Notes: a model not told the origin generated them from the letters alone. DNA of 64,000 bases from Streptomyces sclerotialus (GCA_000719105.1 JODX01000018.1:186001-250000); one strand, 5' to 3'; positions 27,027 to 36,587 are shown, numbered from the stretch's first letter. Translations and numbers: made by a program.

Positions 27027-28712
27027 TCACTTGTACATGGTCTGGTTCATGGTTCCGGGGGCGTACGCGTCCGGGTCGACCCAGACGTTGATCAGCGAGG
27101 GCTTCCCGGACTCGCGGGCACGCCGCAGCGCGGGGCCGATGTCGGCGGGGTCGCGGACCTCCTCGCCGTGGCCGCCCAGCATGCGCGCGAACTCGTCGTA
27201 CCGGACGTCCCCGAGGGTGTTGCCGACCCGCTCGCGCTCCTTGCCGTACTTGGCGGCCTGGCCGTAGCGGATCTGGTTCATGGAGGAGTTGTTGCCGACG
27301 ATGCCGACGAACGGGAGGTTGTAACGGACGAGGGTCTCGAAGTCCCAGCCGGTGAGGGAGAACGCGCCGTCACCGAAGAGAGCGACGACCTCCTTGTCGG
27401 GCCGTGCCTGCTTGGCCGCGAGCACGAAGGGGACACCGACGCCGAGCGTGCCGAGGGGGCCCGGGTCCATCCAGTGCCCGGGTGACTTCGGCTGCACGAC
27501 CTGCCCGGAGAAGGTGACGATGTCGCCGCCGTCGCCGATGTAGACCGAGTCCTCGGTGAGGAAGTCGTTGATCTCGCTGACCAGCCGGTACGGATGGATG
27601 GGGGAGGCGTCGGACCTCAGCTGCGGCAGCCGCTTCTCGATCGCCGTCTGCTCGGCGGCGCGCAGCTCGTCGAGCCACTCCTTGCGCTTCGACGCGCCCC
27701 CGTCGATGCGCCCGGAGGCGGCCTCGGCCACGGCCTTCAGCACCATCCCGGCGTCACCGACGATCCCGAGGTCGATGTCGCGGTTCTTGCCGACGGTCCG
27801 GTAGTCGAGGTCGATCTGTACGACGGTCGCGTCCGGCGAGAGCCGCTTGCCGTAGCCCATGCGGAAGTCGAAGGGGGTACCGACGATGACGATGAGGTCG
27901 GCGTTGGTGAAGGCGTACCGGCGCGAGAGCTGGAAGTGGTGCGGGTCCCCGGGCGGCAGCGTGCCGCGGCCGGCGCCGTTCATGTAGGCGGGGACGTTCA
28001 GCGTACGCACCAGCTCGATGGCCGCCTCGGTGCCACGGGTCGTCCACACCTGACTGCCCAGCAGGATGGCGGGCTTCTCGGCGTGCACCAGCAGATCGGC
28101 CAGCTTCTCCACGGCCTCCGGGTCGCCGGCGGACCGCGTGGAGGCGCGGTAGGCACCGGCCTTCGGCACCCGCGCCTTCTCCACCGGCACCTTGGCGTCG
28201 AGCACGTCCCGCGGAATCTCGAGGAAGGAGGGCCCCGGCGCACCGTGGTAGCACTCGCGGAACGCCATCGACACCATGTCGGCCGCGCGCGCCGTGTCCG
28301 GCACGGTCGCCGCGAACTTGGTGATCGGCGTCATCATGTCGACGTGCGGCAGATCCTGCAGCGACCCCATCTTGTGCTGGGTGTGCGCCCCCTGACCGCC
28401 GATCAGCAGCATCGGTGACTCGGCGCGGAACGCGTTGGCGACACCGGTCACGGCGTCGGTCGTACCCGGGCCGGCCGTGACGACGGCGCAGCCGGGCCTG
28501 CCGGTGATACGCGCGTACCCGTCGGCGGCATGGGCGGCGACCTGCTCGTGGCGTACGTCGACGACCTCGATGCCCTCGTCGACGCAGCCGTCGTAGATGT
28601 CGATGATGTGGCCGCCGCACAGGGTGTAGATGACCTCCACACCTTCCGCCTTGAGCGCCTTGGCGACCAGGTGACCACCGGAGATGAGGTTCTGGCTGTT
28701 GTCGTCGGGCAT
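27027..28712 (-). CDS. ThDP-dependent decarboxylase/lyase, oxalyl-CoA decarboxylase-like
   Basis: 561 residues with the three ThDP-enzyme domains: N-terminal pyrimidine-binding ([19 protein letters not shown] with the catalytic Glu; [17 protein letters not shown]), central ([21 protein letters not shown]) and C-terminal diphosphate-binding ([29 protein letters not shown], the GDG...N metal motif). Next to frc the natural call is oxalyl-CoA decarboxylase, which releases CO2 and formyl-CoA. The central DFR-x-GYG segment, however, recalls acetolactate-synthase-like/2-hydroxyacyl-CoA lyases, so that reaction is an alternative. First gene of the minus-strand operon. Confidence 0.82.
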   Translation of the reverse strand: MPDDNSQNLISGGHLVAKALKAEGVEVIYTLCGGHIIDIYDGCVDEGIEVVDVRHEQVAAHAADGYARITGRPGCAVVTAGPGTTDAVTGVANAFRAESPMLLIGGQGAHTQHKMGSLQDLPHVDMMTPITKFAATVPDTARAADMVSMAFRECYHGAPGPSFLEIPRDVLDAKVPVEKARVPKAGAYRASTRSAGDPEAVEKLADLLVHAEKPAILLGSQVWTTRGTEAAIELVRTLNVPAYMNGAGRGTLPPGDPHHFQLSRRYAFTNADLIVIVGTPFDFRMGYGKRLSPDATVVQIDLDYRTVGKNRDIDLGIVGDAGMVLKAVAEAASGRIDGGASKRKEWLDELRAAEQTAIEKRLPQLRSDASPIHPYRLVSEINDFLTEDSVYIGDGGDIVTFSGQVVQPKSPGHWMDPGPLGTLGVGVPFVLAAKQARPDKEVVALFGDGAFSLTGWDFETLVRYNLPFVGIVGNNSSMNQIRYGQAAKYGKERERVGNTLGDVRYDEFARMLGGHGEEVRDPADIGPALRRARESGKPSLINVWVDPDAYAPGTMNQTMYK

Positions 28713-28807
28713 GGCGAAGTCCTGTCCCTTCGTAGGGGATGGGGTGCGCGTTCGCGCAGCTCAAACGAGGTGCGGACACTGCTCGTGGATGCCGTCGCGG
28801 TAGATTG

Positions 28808-28831
28808 CATACAGTCGACGAATACTGTATG
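28808..28831. promoter_or_regulatory. 8-8-8 perfect inverted repeat in divergent promoter region
   Basis: CATACAGT (28808-28815) and ACTGTATG (28824-28831) are perfect reverse complements around an 8-bp spacer. They lie in the AT-richer centre of the 259-bp gap between the divergent decarboxylase and sucC genes. A GntR-like or other dimeric regulator could bind here and control both arms. The site is seen; the regulator is inference. Confidence 0.65.
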
Positions 28832-28971
28832 AAGCTTGTTATCCCGCATCCGGTGGGTGGTGTCCAGGGGGCGTGCGGCACTTTCCGAGGGTTTGGTGAA
28901 CGGCTGTGTGACGCGGCCCTTCCGCCGGCCCTCGATCGACTCTTCAGCCGACTCAATGGTCAGGAGCCGGA

Positions 28972-30098
28972 ATGGACCTGTACGAACACCAGGCAAGGGA
29001 ACTCTTCGAGCAGTACGGCATCCCGGTGCCACGGGCCGAGGTCACGGACTCGTCCGAGGAAGCACGGGAGATCGCCCGCAGGCTCGGCGGGCGCGCCGTC
29101 GTCAAGGCCCAGGTGAAGACCGGCGGCCGCGGCAAGGCGGGCGGCGTGCAGCTCGCCGCCGACCCGGCGGCGGCGGAACGGACCGGCGGATCCTCGGCAT
29201 GGACATCAAGGGCCACACGGTCGACAAGGTGATGCTGGCCCAACCGGTGGACACAGCCGAGGAGTTCTACGTCGGTTACGTCCTCGACCGCGCCACCGGC
29301 GGCTTCCTCGCCATCGCGTCGGCCGAGGGCGGCATGGAGATCGAGGAGGTCGCGGCGACCAGGCCCGAGGCGGTCGCCCGCATCCCCGTGAACCCGTCCG
29401 AGGGCGTCACGACCGCCCAGGCGGCCCGGATCGCCGAGGCCGCCGGGCTGCCCCCGCAGACCGTCGACGTCCTCGTACGACTCTGGGAGGTCCTCGTCGG
29501 AGAGGACGCCCTGCTGGTCGAGGTGAACCCGCTCGTGCGCACGGCACAGGGCCGGATCCTCGCCCTCGACGGCAAGGTCACCCTCGATGACAACGCCCGC
29601 TTCCGCCAGACGCGTTGGGGCGACGAGGACGACACACACGACGACCCCCTGGAAGCGGCAGCCGCCGCGAAGGGTCTCGACTACGTGAAGCTGGACGGCG
29701 AGGTCGGCATCATCGGCAACGGCGCCGGCCTCGTCATGTCGACGCTCGACGTGGTCGCCGGCTGCGGCGCCCGCCCCGCCGACTTCCTCGACATCGGCGG
29801 CGGCGCGAGCGCCCAGATCATGGCCGACGGCCTCTCCGTCGTCCTCTCCGACCCGGCCGTGAAGTCGGTCCTCGTCAACGTCTTCGGCGGCATCACCGCA
29901 TGCGACGCGGTCGCCGACGGCATCGTACGGGCCCTGGACACGGTCCGGCTCACCAAACCGCTGGTGGTCCGCCTGGACGGCAACAACGCGGCACGCGGCC
30001 GCGCGATCCTCGAAAAGCGCGCCCACCCCCTGGTCCAGCAGGCCACCACCATGGACGGTGCCGCGCGCCGCGCCGCCGACCTCGCCCACGCAGTGTAA
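28972..30098 (+). pseudogene. sucC: succinyl-CoA synthetase beta subunit paralogue, frameshifted
   Basis: The ATG at 28972 opens a normal SucC N-terminus ([40 protein letters not shown]) for about 65 residues. The family continuation ([15 protein letters not shown] through [24 protein letters not shown], ending DLAHAV) is in another frame from about 29187. Between the codons for AAAE and RILG there are 8 bases where a multiple of three is needed; against the usual family spacing about four bases are missing. As sequenced, the first frame stops at 29232, so no full beta subunit is made. The rest is undamaged, so a recent mutation or a sequencing error are both possible. sucD follows 11 bp later. 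Confidence 0.88.
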
Positions 30099-30109
30099 GG
30101 AGCCGGCAC

Positions 30110-31009
30110 ATGGCGATCCACCTCACGAAGGAAAGCAGAGTCCTGGTCCAGGGCATGACCGGCGGCGAGGGCATGAAGCACACCCGCCGTATGCTCGCGG
30201 CCGGCACGAACGTCGTCGGCGGCGTCAACCCGCGCAAGGCGGGCAGGACGGTGGGCTTCGACGAGCATGCCGTTCCCGTCTTCGGCACGGTGCACGAGGG
30301 CATGGACGCGACCGGCGCGGACGTCACCGTCGTCTTCGTACCGCCGGCTTTCGCCAAGGCGGCCGTCATCGAGGCCGCCGACGCCGGCATCGGCCTCACG
30401 GTCGTCATCACCGAGGGCATCCCGGTCCACGACACGGTCGCCTTCACCGCATACGCGAAAACGAAGGGCACCCGCATCATCGGCCCCAACTGCCCCGGCC
30501 TGATCACCCCGGGCCAGTCCAACGCGGGCATCATCCCGGCGGACATCACCAAGCCGGGCCGCATCGGGCTGGTCTCCAAATCCGGCACGCTCACCTACCA
30601 GCTCATGTACGAGCTCCGCGACATCGGCTTCTCGACCTGCGTGGGCATCGGCGGCGACCCGGTCGTCGGCACCACCCACATCGACTGCCTCGCCGCCTTC
30701 GAGCAGGACCCGGACACCGACATCATCGTCCTGATCGGTGAGATAGGCGGCGACGCGGAGGAACGGGCGGCGGCCTACATCCGCGAGCACGTCACGAAGC
30801 CGGTCATCGGTTACATTGCCGGCTTCACGGCACCCGAGGGCAGGACGATGGGACACGCGGGCGCGATCGTGTCGGGCTCCTCGGGCACCGCACAGGCGAA
30901 GAAGGAGGCCCTGGAGGCGGCCGGAGTGCCCGTCGGCGGCACACCGACCGAGACGGCGCGGCTCGTCCTCGCCCGCCTGGAAGCGGAACGTGCAGAGAAT
31001 CAAGCCTGA
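30110..31009 (+). CDS. sucD: succinyl-CoA synthetase alpha subunit paralogue
   Basis: About 299 residues. A CoA-binding Rossmann domain ([22 protein letters not shown]) is followed by the ligase domain with the phosphohistidine loop [23 protein letters not shown] and [21 protein letters not shown] precedes ATG 30110. In a normal pair it forms a heterotetramer with SucC and converts succinyl-CoA, ADP and phosphate. An extra sucCD near an oxalate CoA-transferase could supply or recycle succinyl-CoA as CoA donor. With its beta partner broken it may pair with a beta subunit encoded elsewhere. Confidence 0.93.
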   Translation: MAIHLTKESRVLVQGMTGGEGMKHTRRMLAAGTNVVGGVNPRKAGRTVGFDEHAVPVFGTVHEGMDATGADVTVVFVPPAFAKAAVIEAADAGIGLTVVITEGIPVHDTVAFTAYAKTKGTRIIGPNCPGLITPGQSNAGIIPADITKPGRIGLVSKSGTLTYQLMYELRDIGFSTCVGIGGDPVVGTTHIDCLAAFEQDPDTDIIVLIGEIGGDAEERAAAYIREHVTKPVIGYIAGFTAPEGRTMGHAGAIVSGSSGTAQAKKEALEAAGVPVGGTPTETARLVLARLEAERAENQA

Positions 31010-31077
31010 TGTCACCCATAGCTGACGGAAGATGACTTTCCGGAGCCGCCCCGTCTGGCTACCGTCTTGGGTACCAC

Positions 31078-31116
31078 GCCTCGCGTACCCACCGTGGCTC
31101 CACCGGTACGCGAGGC
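31078..31116. terminator. 12-bp perfect inverted repeat in sucD-aldehyde dehydrogenase gap
   Basis: Arms 31078-31089 and 31105-31116 pair perfectly with a 15-nt loop, 53 bp before the aldehyde dehydrogenase ATG. It may terminate sucCD transcription or act as a leader hairpin; both fit. Confidence 0.5.
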
Positions 31117-31168
31117 GAGCCATGTGTACGACCCCGCCCCCGACTGTGCACCGAGAGCGGAGCAACGA

Positions 31169-32737
31169 ATGGCATCGACGGCTTCAAGCCTCACCACCCT
31201 CACTCCCCTCACCCTCAAGCCCAAAACCTCCTGGCCGGAGGCGTGGCAACGCTGCCTCGCCGTAGCCCCCGAGGCCTTCCGCGACGACCGCGTCCTCAAT
31301 CTCTGGGACGCCACCTGGCAGGCGGACGGCCGGACCCTGCCCGCGACCACCCCGGTCGACGGCAGCCCCATCGCCGGCCCGCCCCGCCTCGACGGCACCA
31401 CCGCCCGGCAGGCCGTACGCGCCTCACTGGACCAGCACCGCGCCTGGCGCCACCTCCCCCTCCCCGAACGCCGCGCGCGCGTGGCGGCCACCCTCGACGC
31501 GCTGACCCAGCACCGGGAGCTCCTCGCCCTCCTCCTCGTCTGGGAGATCGGCAAGCCCTGGCGCCTGGCACAGGCCGACGTGGACCGCGCCATCGACGGC
31601 GTGCGCTGGTACGTCGACGGCATCGAAACCATGATCGACGGCCGCGCCCCTCTCCCCGGCCCGGTCTCCAACATCGCCAGCTGGAACTATCCGATGAGCG
31701 TGCTCGTTCACGCCATGCTGGTACAGGCCCTCGCAGGCAACGCGGTCATCGCCAAGACCCCGACCGACGGCGGTGTCGCCTGCCTCACCCTGGCCTGCGC
31801 GCTGGCCGCCCGCGAGGGGATACCCGTCACCCTGGTCAGCGGCAGCGGCGGCGAACTCTCGGAGGCGCTGGTCCGCGCCCCCGAGATCGGCTGCGTCTCC
31901 TTCGTCGGCGGCCGCGACACCGGCGCCGCGGTGGCCACGGCCGTGGCCGACCTGGGCAAGCGCCACATCCTCGAACAGGAGGGCCTCAACACCTGGGGCA
32001 TCTGGGACTACTCGGACTGGGACGCGCTCACGGCCGTCATCCCCAAGCTCTTCGACTACGGCAAGCAGCGCTGCACGGCGTACCCCCGCTTCGTCGTCCA
32101 GCGCTCCTGCTTCGACGACTTCCTGGCGGCCTACCTCCCGGCAGTACGCACCCTGAAGATCGGCCACCCACTCGCGGTGGAGCACCCGGACGACCCGTAC
32201 CCGACCCTGGACTTCGGCCCGGTCATCAACGCGGCCAAAGCCAAGGAACTGACCGACCAGGTGGCCGAGGCCATCGACCGCGGCGCCGTCCCGCTCCACC
32301 GCGGCAAGCCGGCGGACGCCCGCTTCCTCCCCGGCCAGGACACGGCGGCGTACGTCCAGCCGGTCACCCTCCTCAACCCTCCCCCCTCCTCCCCTCTGCA
32401 CCACGCGGAGCCCTTCGGCCCGGTCGACACCATCGTCCTGGTCGACACGGAGGCGGAACTGCTCGCCGCCATGAACGCGTCGAACGGAGCCCTGGTCGCC
32501 ACCCTCTCGACGGACGACAGGGCCACCTACGACCGCCTGGCCCCCCAGATCCGCGCCTTCAAGGTCGGCCACGGCAAGCCCCGCTCCCGCGGCGACCGCG
32601 ACGAGCTGTTCGGCGGCTTCGGCGCGTCCTGGCGCGGCGCCTTCGTCGGCGGCGAGCTCCTGGTCCGCGCCGTGACCCAGGGCCCCGCGGATGAGCGGCT
32701 GCCGGGGAACTTCCCGGAGTACCAGCTGATGCCGTGA
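31169..32737 (+). CDS. aldehyde dehydrogenase family protein
   Basis: About 522 residues of the NAD(P)-dependent aldehyde dehydrogenase superfamily. Visible are the cofactor region ASWNYPMSVLVHAMLVQALAGNAVIAKTP, the general-base region LEQEGLNTWGIWDYSD (Glu in place of the common ELGG), the nucleophile Cys in KQRCTAYPRFVVQ, and the C-terminal AEPFGPVDTIVLVDT. ATG 31169 follows a GCGGAG site. The active-site surroundings are unusual, so it belongs to a divergent subfamily. Its place after sucCD suggests oxidation of a small aldehyde linked to the two-carbon acid genes; this is inference. Confidence 0.86.
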   Translation: MASTASSLTTLTPLTLKPKTSWPEAWQRCLAVAPEAFRDDRVLNLWDATWQADGRTLPATTPVDGSPIAGPPRLDGTTARQAVRASLDQHRAWRHLPLPERRARVAATLDALTQHRELLALLLVWEIGKPWRLAQADVDRAIDGVRWYVDGIETMIDGRAPLPGPVSNIASWNYPMSVLVHAMLVQALAGNAVIAKTPTDGGVACLTLACALAAREGIPVTLVSGSGGELSEALVRAPEIGCVSFVGGRDTGAAVATAVADLGKRHILEQEGLNTWGIWDYSDWDALTAVIPKLFDYGKQRCTAYPRFVVQRSCFDDFLAAYLPAVRTLKIGHPLAVEHPDDPYPTLDFGPVINAAKAKELTDQVAEAIDRGAVPLHRGKPADARFLPGQDTAAYVQPVTLLNPPPSSPLHHAEPFGPVDTIVLVDTEAELLAAMNASNGALVATLSTDDRATYDRLAPQIRAFKVGHGKPRSRGDRDELFGGFGASWRGAFVGGELLVRAVTQGPADERLPGNFPEYQLMP

Positions 32738-32804
32738 CCCGGCACCGCCGGCCCACTGCCCCGCAACCCCGAGCGGGCCTCGCCGCGATCGCCGCGACCA
32801 GCAA

Positions 32805-32839
32805 CCGGGCGCGCACCCGGAGTGAGGGCGCGCGCCCGG
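32805..32839. terminator. 10-bp hairpin after aldehyde dehydrogenase gene
   Basis: Arms 32805-32814 and 32830-32839 are perfectly complementary with a 15-nt loop, 68 bp after the stop. It probably ends this transcription unit before the tRNA gene. Confidence 0.6.
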
Positions 32840-32950
32840 CGTCGGCGGGGTCGCCCACGGCACGGATACGCAGGTGAAAGGCACTGCGAAACCTTGGTAT
32901 GGTTGTCCTGTCGCCGCGGGGAAAACCCCCGGTCAGGCGACAGACACCTA

Positions 32951-33035
32951 GTCCGGGTGGCGGAATGGCAGACGCGCTAGCTTGAGGTGCTAGTGCCCTT
33001 TATCGGGCGTGGGGGTTCAAGTCCCCCCTCGGACA
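32951..33035 (+). tRNA. tRNA-Leu (anticodon GAG)
   Basis: The 7-bp acceptor stem pairs 32951-32957 with 33028-33034 (one G-T), with A as discriminator. The anticodon stem 32977-32981/32989-32993 encloses the loop TTGAGGT, giving anticodon GAG at 32984-32986. A long variable arm (TGCCCTTTATCGGGCG) marks a class II tRNA, and the T arm reads GGGGGTTCAAGTCCCCC. CCA is not encoded. The 3' half is also the end of a recombinase remnant on the other strand. Confidence 0.96.
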
Positions 33036-33219
33036 CAGCTTCTGGCTATACGGAGACGAGGGCCTCGACCTAACGGTCGCGGTCCTTGTTTCGTTCTGGT
33101 ACGTGATCTCAATCCCGAGGGCTTCGTAGAGCGGGCCTTTCTTCGCGGCGTCGGCCGTATGGATGCGCTGTGCGATGTCCCCAATGCTCTCAGTGACCTC
33201 GCGGATCTGCTGGGCGGTA
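33000..33219 (-). pseudogene. C-terminal remnant of a serine recombinase/integrase reading into tRNA-Leu
   Basis: The minus strand keeps one open frame of about 72 codons: TAQQIREVTESIGDIAQRI, then DAAKKGPLYEALGIEITY, which matches the usual tail of actinobacterial serine recombinases (helices, then a short beta hairpin). It ends CPRGDLNPHAR using tRNA-Leu bases, stopping at 33000-33002. Everything upstream, including the catalytic domain, is gone; the IS element begins at 33221. This is a footprint of an element once integrated at the tRNA 3' end. Confidence 0.75.
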
Positions 33220-34170
33220 AGAGGGCATCTGATCAGTTTTCATGCTATTGCGGTCGGCATGTCCGTTTCGATTCGCCAGGGTGGTGCGGATTCTCCGGTC
33301 AGTTCGCGGGATAGTTTGTTAGCAATCGCCCACTGGATCATTGCCCTTGATCGCTGCGGCAGGGATTCGTAGTCCCGTGCCAGGCGGCGGTGCTGCATCA
33401 GCCAGCCGAAGGTCCGCTCGATCACCCACCGCTTCGGCAGCAACTCGAACCCTTTCGCCCGCTGCCGTTGCACGACCTGCACGTCGATGCCGAACCCGGC
33501 GCCGTGGTTGAGGATGCTGCTCTGGTAGCCGCCGTCGGCCCAGACCTTGGACACGCGGGGATGGGCCGCGGCCAGGTCTCGAGGAGGAGCTGGCCGCCGA
33601 CGGTGTCGTGCACGTTTCGCGGCGGTGACGAGGACGGCCAGGACCAGACCGAGGGTGTCGGTGATCAAATGCCGCTTGCGTCCTTTGATCTTCTTGCCGG
33701 CGTCGATGCCCTGGCTGGTCTCGGCCACGTTTGACGAGGTCTTCACGCTCTGCGCATCGATCATGGCCGCGGTCGGCTGGGGGTCGCGGCCGTGGGCTCG
33801 CCGAGTCTTGTCCCGCAACAGGTCGTGGACCTGCTGGGTGGTACCGTCCGCTTCCCACTTGGCGTAGTAGTCGTAAACGGTCTTGTACGGCGGGAAGTCG
33901 TGCGGCAGATACTCCCACGGGATGCCGGTGCGGTTGACGTAGAGGATGGCGTTGACGATCTCCCGCAGGTCGTGCACCCGGGCGGCTGTGCCGGGGCCGG
34001 CCCGTCCGGCCCGCCAGGCGGTGAAGACCGGCTCGATCAGGGCCCAGCGGGCATCGGATACGTCACTGCGGTACGGGCGACGAGCACTCACGCACCGTGC
34101 AACGACCGCCAACGCCGTCAGTCACAGAATCATCCCAGAACACCAACTACCTAGATCAGATGCCCTCTAA
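33218..34170. mobile_element. IS5-family insertion sequence with terminal repeats and target duplication
   Basis: The 14-bp perfect terminal inverted repeats GAGGGCATCTGATC lie at 33221-33234 and 34154-34167, giving a 947-bp element. TAA flanks both sides (33218-33220 and 34168-34170), fitting the three-base TNA target duplication of the IS1031-like IS5 group. One minus-strand transposase gene fills the element. It sits between the recombinase remnant and an alpha/beta hydrolase pseudogene. Confidence 0.88.
33240..34112 (-). CDS. IS5-family DDE transposase with a compensated frameshift
   Basis: 290 residues. An N-terminal HTH-like region (DVSDARWALIEPVFTAWRAG, PWEYLPHDFPPYKTVYDYYAKWEADG) is followed by a DDE core: first Asp in AAMIDAQSVKTS, second in KVWADGGYQSSIL, Glu in VIERTFGWLMQHRRL. 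Between about 33576 and 33616 the reading is out of frame for some 13 codons: an extra A turns the usual AANVHDTVGGQLLLE into AAKRARHRRRPAPP, and a later missing G restores the frame. The catalytic residues are intact, but this patch, just before the second Asp, may impair activity. Confidence 0.88.
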   Translation of the reverse strand: MAVVARCVSARRPYRSDVSDARWALIEPVFTAWRAGRAGPGTAARVHDLREIVNAILYVNRTGIPWEYLPHDFPPYKTVYDYYAKWEADGTTQQVHDLLRDKTRRAHGRDPQPTAAMIDAQSVKTSSNVAETSQGIDAGKKIKGRKRHLITDTLGLVLAVLVTAAKRARHRRRPAPPRDLAAAHPRVSKVWADGGYQSSILNHGAGFGIDVQVVQRQRAKGFELLPKRWVIERTFGWLMQHRRLARDYESLPQRSRAMIQWAIANKLSRELTGESAPPWRIETDMPTAIA

Positions 34171-34790
34171 GCCGTCGAGGGCAATGTCGGCGAGGGCGAC
34201 GTCGTCGCCCTTGACCACGAGCATCAGCAGGGGGGTGGGGCGATGCGGGGGATCCACCGACCGGACTCGTAGGCGTGGGCGCGGCGGTTGGACTGAAGGG
34301 TCACCTCGTTCGTCCACGTGTCGTCCGGTGCCCGGTATAGGTAGAAGTCGGCCGCGCCCTTCTGCGGGTAGGCCGCCGGGGAGCCATGGCTCGTGCCGGT
34401 GTCGACGAAGGGTACGTAGACGGGCGGCTTGCCGGCCAGCTGGTCGCGTTCGTCCTGGTGGAAGCGCTCTTCCAGGGCGCGTATCTCGTGGGGCGGGACG
34501 CGGCGCAGTCCGGTCTCGTAGCCGCTGACGGTAGGGGACTGGGCGTGAACGGCTTCAATGCGGCGGTCGGTGGCCCCGAGGCCCAGGGCGTGACCACCGG
34601 CGTAACTAAATCCTTAGATGCCGATACGCTGTTCGTCGATTTCTCCGCGTGTGCCGAGGTAGGTGATCGCCCATCGCCAGTCCGCGATCTGCTGGTGAGG
34701 GTCGATGTCCTGGCGACGTGTGCTGCTGCTGTCTGCGTCGTGGTGTCGCAGCCGCTCAGGTCTCAATGAAGTCCTACGTCCGCTTGCGGC
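34168..34790 (-). pseudogene. alpha/beta hydrolase remnant with stop, frameshifts and IS-truncated end
   Basis: Reading the minus strand from about 34720: DIDPHQQIADWRWAITYLGTR, DEQRIGI-stop-GFSYAGGHALGLGATDRRIEAV (nucleophile elbow GFSYAG, with TAA where the family has an aromatic codon), SGYETGLRRVPP, then RWIPRIAP. After a one-base frameshift it goes on TPLLMLVVKGDDVALADIALDGL, where the IS element cuts it. The expected final His region is absent. It was a DUF-type dienelactone-hydrolase-like esterase; the N-terminal part upstream of 34720 is also out of frame. Confidence 0.82.
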
Positions 34791-35111
34791 TCGGTGGCGC
34801 CGCATTCGCCTCAAATTCTTCACGGCCTGCCCGCCTGCGTTCGCGACCCCGACGGCATGGACGTCATGTTCCTTCCCGTGCTGTGCGCCGCAGGCGGGTC
34901 GATCGCGAGCGCATGCCCGAGAGGACCCTCCGAGGCCGGGTCACCATCATGAAGGGGGCAACCACGAGGGCCGCCCCAAAACGCCGAGGTCGGCATACCC
35001 GCGACTTCGCCTCGGCATTGAGGGCATCCGTCCCGTGCACCGCGGGTAGCTTCGGTCCTGAGGCCGACAAGAATCCTTCGATGTCTCTCTGCAGCGTGCC
35101 AGGAGCGTTCT
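34791..35111. other. gap between hydrolase remnant and amidase: nothing recognised
   Basis: About 320 bp with no open frame that resembles a gene on either strand and no clear repeat. It may hold more decayed sequence of the hydrolase neighbourhood. Confidence 0.5.
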
Positions 35112-36563
35112 TCAGCGGCCTGAGTGGTTCCCTGCCCATACCGTGGGGGTTCGGCCTGACCACGGACTTGCCTGCTCGAGTTGGCCGGCGAGGCGGAAGA
35201 GCCGGCTTTCAAGGCCATATCCGGCGGCGAACTGCATACCGACCGGGAGCCCCGTCCCGGCGTCGGCCGTCACAGGTACGGACATGGCGGGCGTGCCCGC
35301 CACGTTGAACGGCATGGCGAACGGCGACAGGTCATTGATGCGCTCGATCCAGCCGAGGCCGTCCAGTGTCTCCGCACCCTCGGTATGGGTGCCCAGAAGC
35401 ACGGGAGGCTCCGGCAGGGTCGGCGTGAGGAGGATGTCGTACGCGTCGAAGTACCGCGCCAGGCTTCGGGTCACCCGGTTCCGCATCGCGAGAGCGGTGA
35501 GGAACTGCGCTCCGCCGACCTGCTGCCCGTAGTGGTAGCCGGCGAGGGTCGTCGGCTCAAGGGTCGAGGAGTCGACGGGACGGTCGAAGGCGGCGGCCAG
35601 CCCGTCGACCAGGGTGGTGAGGTTCACCGTCATGAGTCGGGCGTTGGCCAGGACGAACTCCTCCCAGTCGGCGCCGAGGTCGACCTCGGCCTCCTCCACC
35701 TGGTGACCGAGGGATTCAAGCAACCGTACCGTGCGGGAGAGGGCGTCGGTCACCGGTGCGGTAGTACGGCGTCCGCCCCACGCTTGGGTGAGGACACCGA
35801 TTCGCAACGAGCCCGGATGACGGGTGACTTCCTCCGCGTACGGCCGTGACGGCTGCTGGGCGAAGTAGGGGTCGCCCGATTCCGGGCCGCGTATCTGGTC
35901 GAGCAGTACCGCACTGTCGCGTACGGTGCGGCTGACGCTGCCGTGCACGGCCAGGCCGTTGAAGACCTCGTCGACGTCGGGCCCCATGGAGACCCGGCCG
36001 CGGGTGGGCTTGATCCCGAAGAGGCCGTTGTAGGCGGCGGGGATACGGAGCGATCCGGCGGCGTCGGTGCCATGGGCGACCGGGACCACCCCGGCGGCGA
36101 CAGCGGCGGCCGCGCCTCCACTGGATCCGCCCGCGCTGCGCTCCAGGTCCCACGGGTTGCGGGTTGCGCCGTACAACGCTGATTCCGTCGAGATGCCATA
36201 GGCCATCTCCGGTGTCGCAGTGCGCCCGAACGTCACGAGGCCCGCGCGCCGAAAGCGCTGCATCAGCGATGAGTCGGCGCCGGCGACGTTACCGGCCGCC
36301 AAGCGGCTTCCCAGCTCCATCCGCCTCCCGGCCATGGCCACCGCGATGTCTTTGATCAGAAACGGGACGCCGGCCAGTGGTCTGCTGCCGGGGACAGGTT
36401 CGTCGTCGGTCGGCCAGGTCTCCACGACGGCGTTGATCCGCGGATCAACTGCCTGTACAGCCTCGAGTGCGGCTGCCTCCAGTTCGGCGGGGAGTACCTC
36501 GCCCTTGGCCACCAACTCCGCCAGCCCGACTGCGTCGAAGCTCACGTACTCAGAAACTTTCAC
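35112..36563 (-). CDS. amidase signature family enzyme
   Basis: About 483 residues. The Ser-cisSer-Lys amidase triad is visible: Lys in [14 protein letters not shown], the cis-Ser in [17 protein letters not shown], and the nucleophile Ser in [29 protein letters not shown] 36563 is chosen because GGGGAG lies 5 bp upstream; GTG 36569 is an alternative and longer frames lack a site. It hydrolyses a carboxamide, but the family is broad (indoleacetamide, nylon oligomers, aryl amides). A TetR gene is divergent and shares a 125-bp promoter region with two inverted repeats. Confidence 0.92.
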   Translation of the reverse strand: MKVSEYVSFDAVGLAELVAKGEVLPAELEAAALEAVQAVDPRINAVVETWPTDDEPVPGSRPLAGVPFLIKDIAVAMAGRRMELGSRLAAGNVAGADSSLMQRFRRAGLVTFGRTATPEMAYGISTESALYGATRNPWDLERSAGGSSGGAAAAVAAGVVPVAHGTDAAGSLRIPAAYNGLFGIKPTRGRVSMGPDVDEVFNGLAVHGSVSRTVRDSAVLLDQIRGPESGDPYFAQQPSRPYAEEVTRHPGSLRIGVLTQAWGGRRTTAPVTDALSRTVRLLESLGHQVEEAEVDLGADWEEFVLANARLMTVNLTTLVDGLAAAFDRPVDSSTLEPTTLAGYHYGQQVGGAQFLTALAMRNRVTRSLARYFDAYDILLTPTLPEPPVLLGTHTEGAETLDGLGWIERINDLSPFAMPFNVAGTPAMSVPVTADAGTGLPVGMQFAAGYGLESRLFRLAGQLEQASPWSGRTPTVWAGNHSGR

Positions 36564-36587
36564 TGCCACTCCCCGACAAGAACAATA

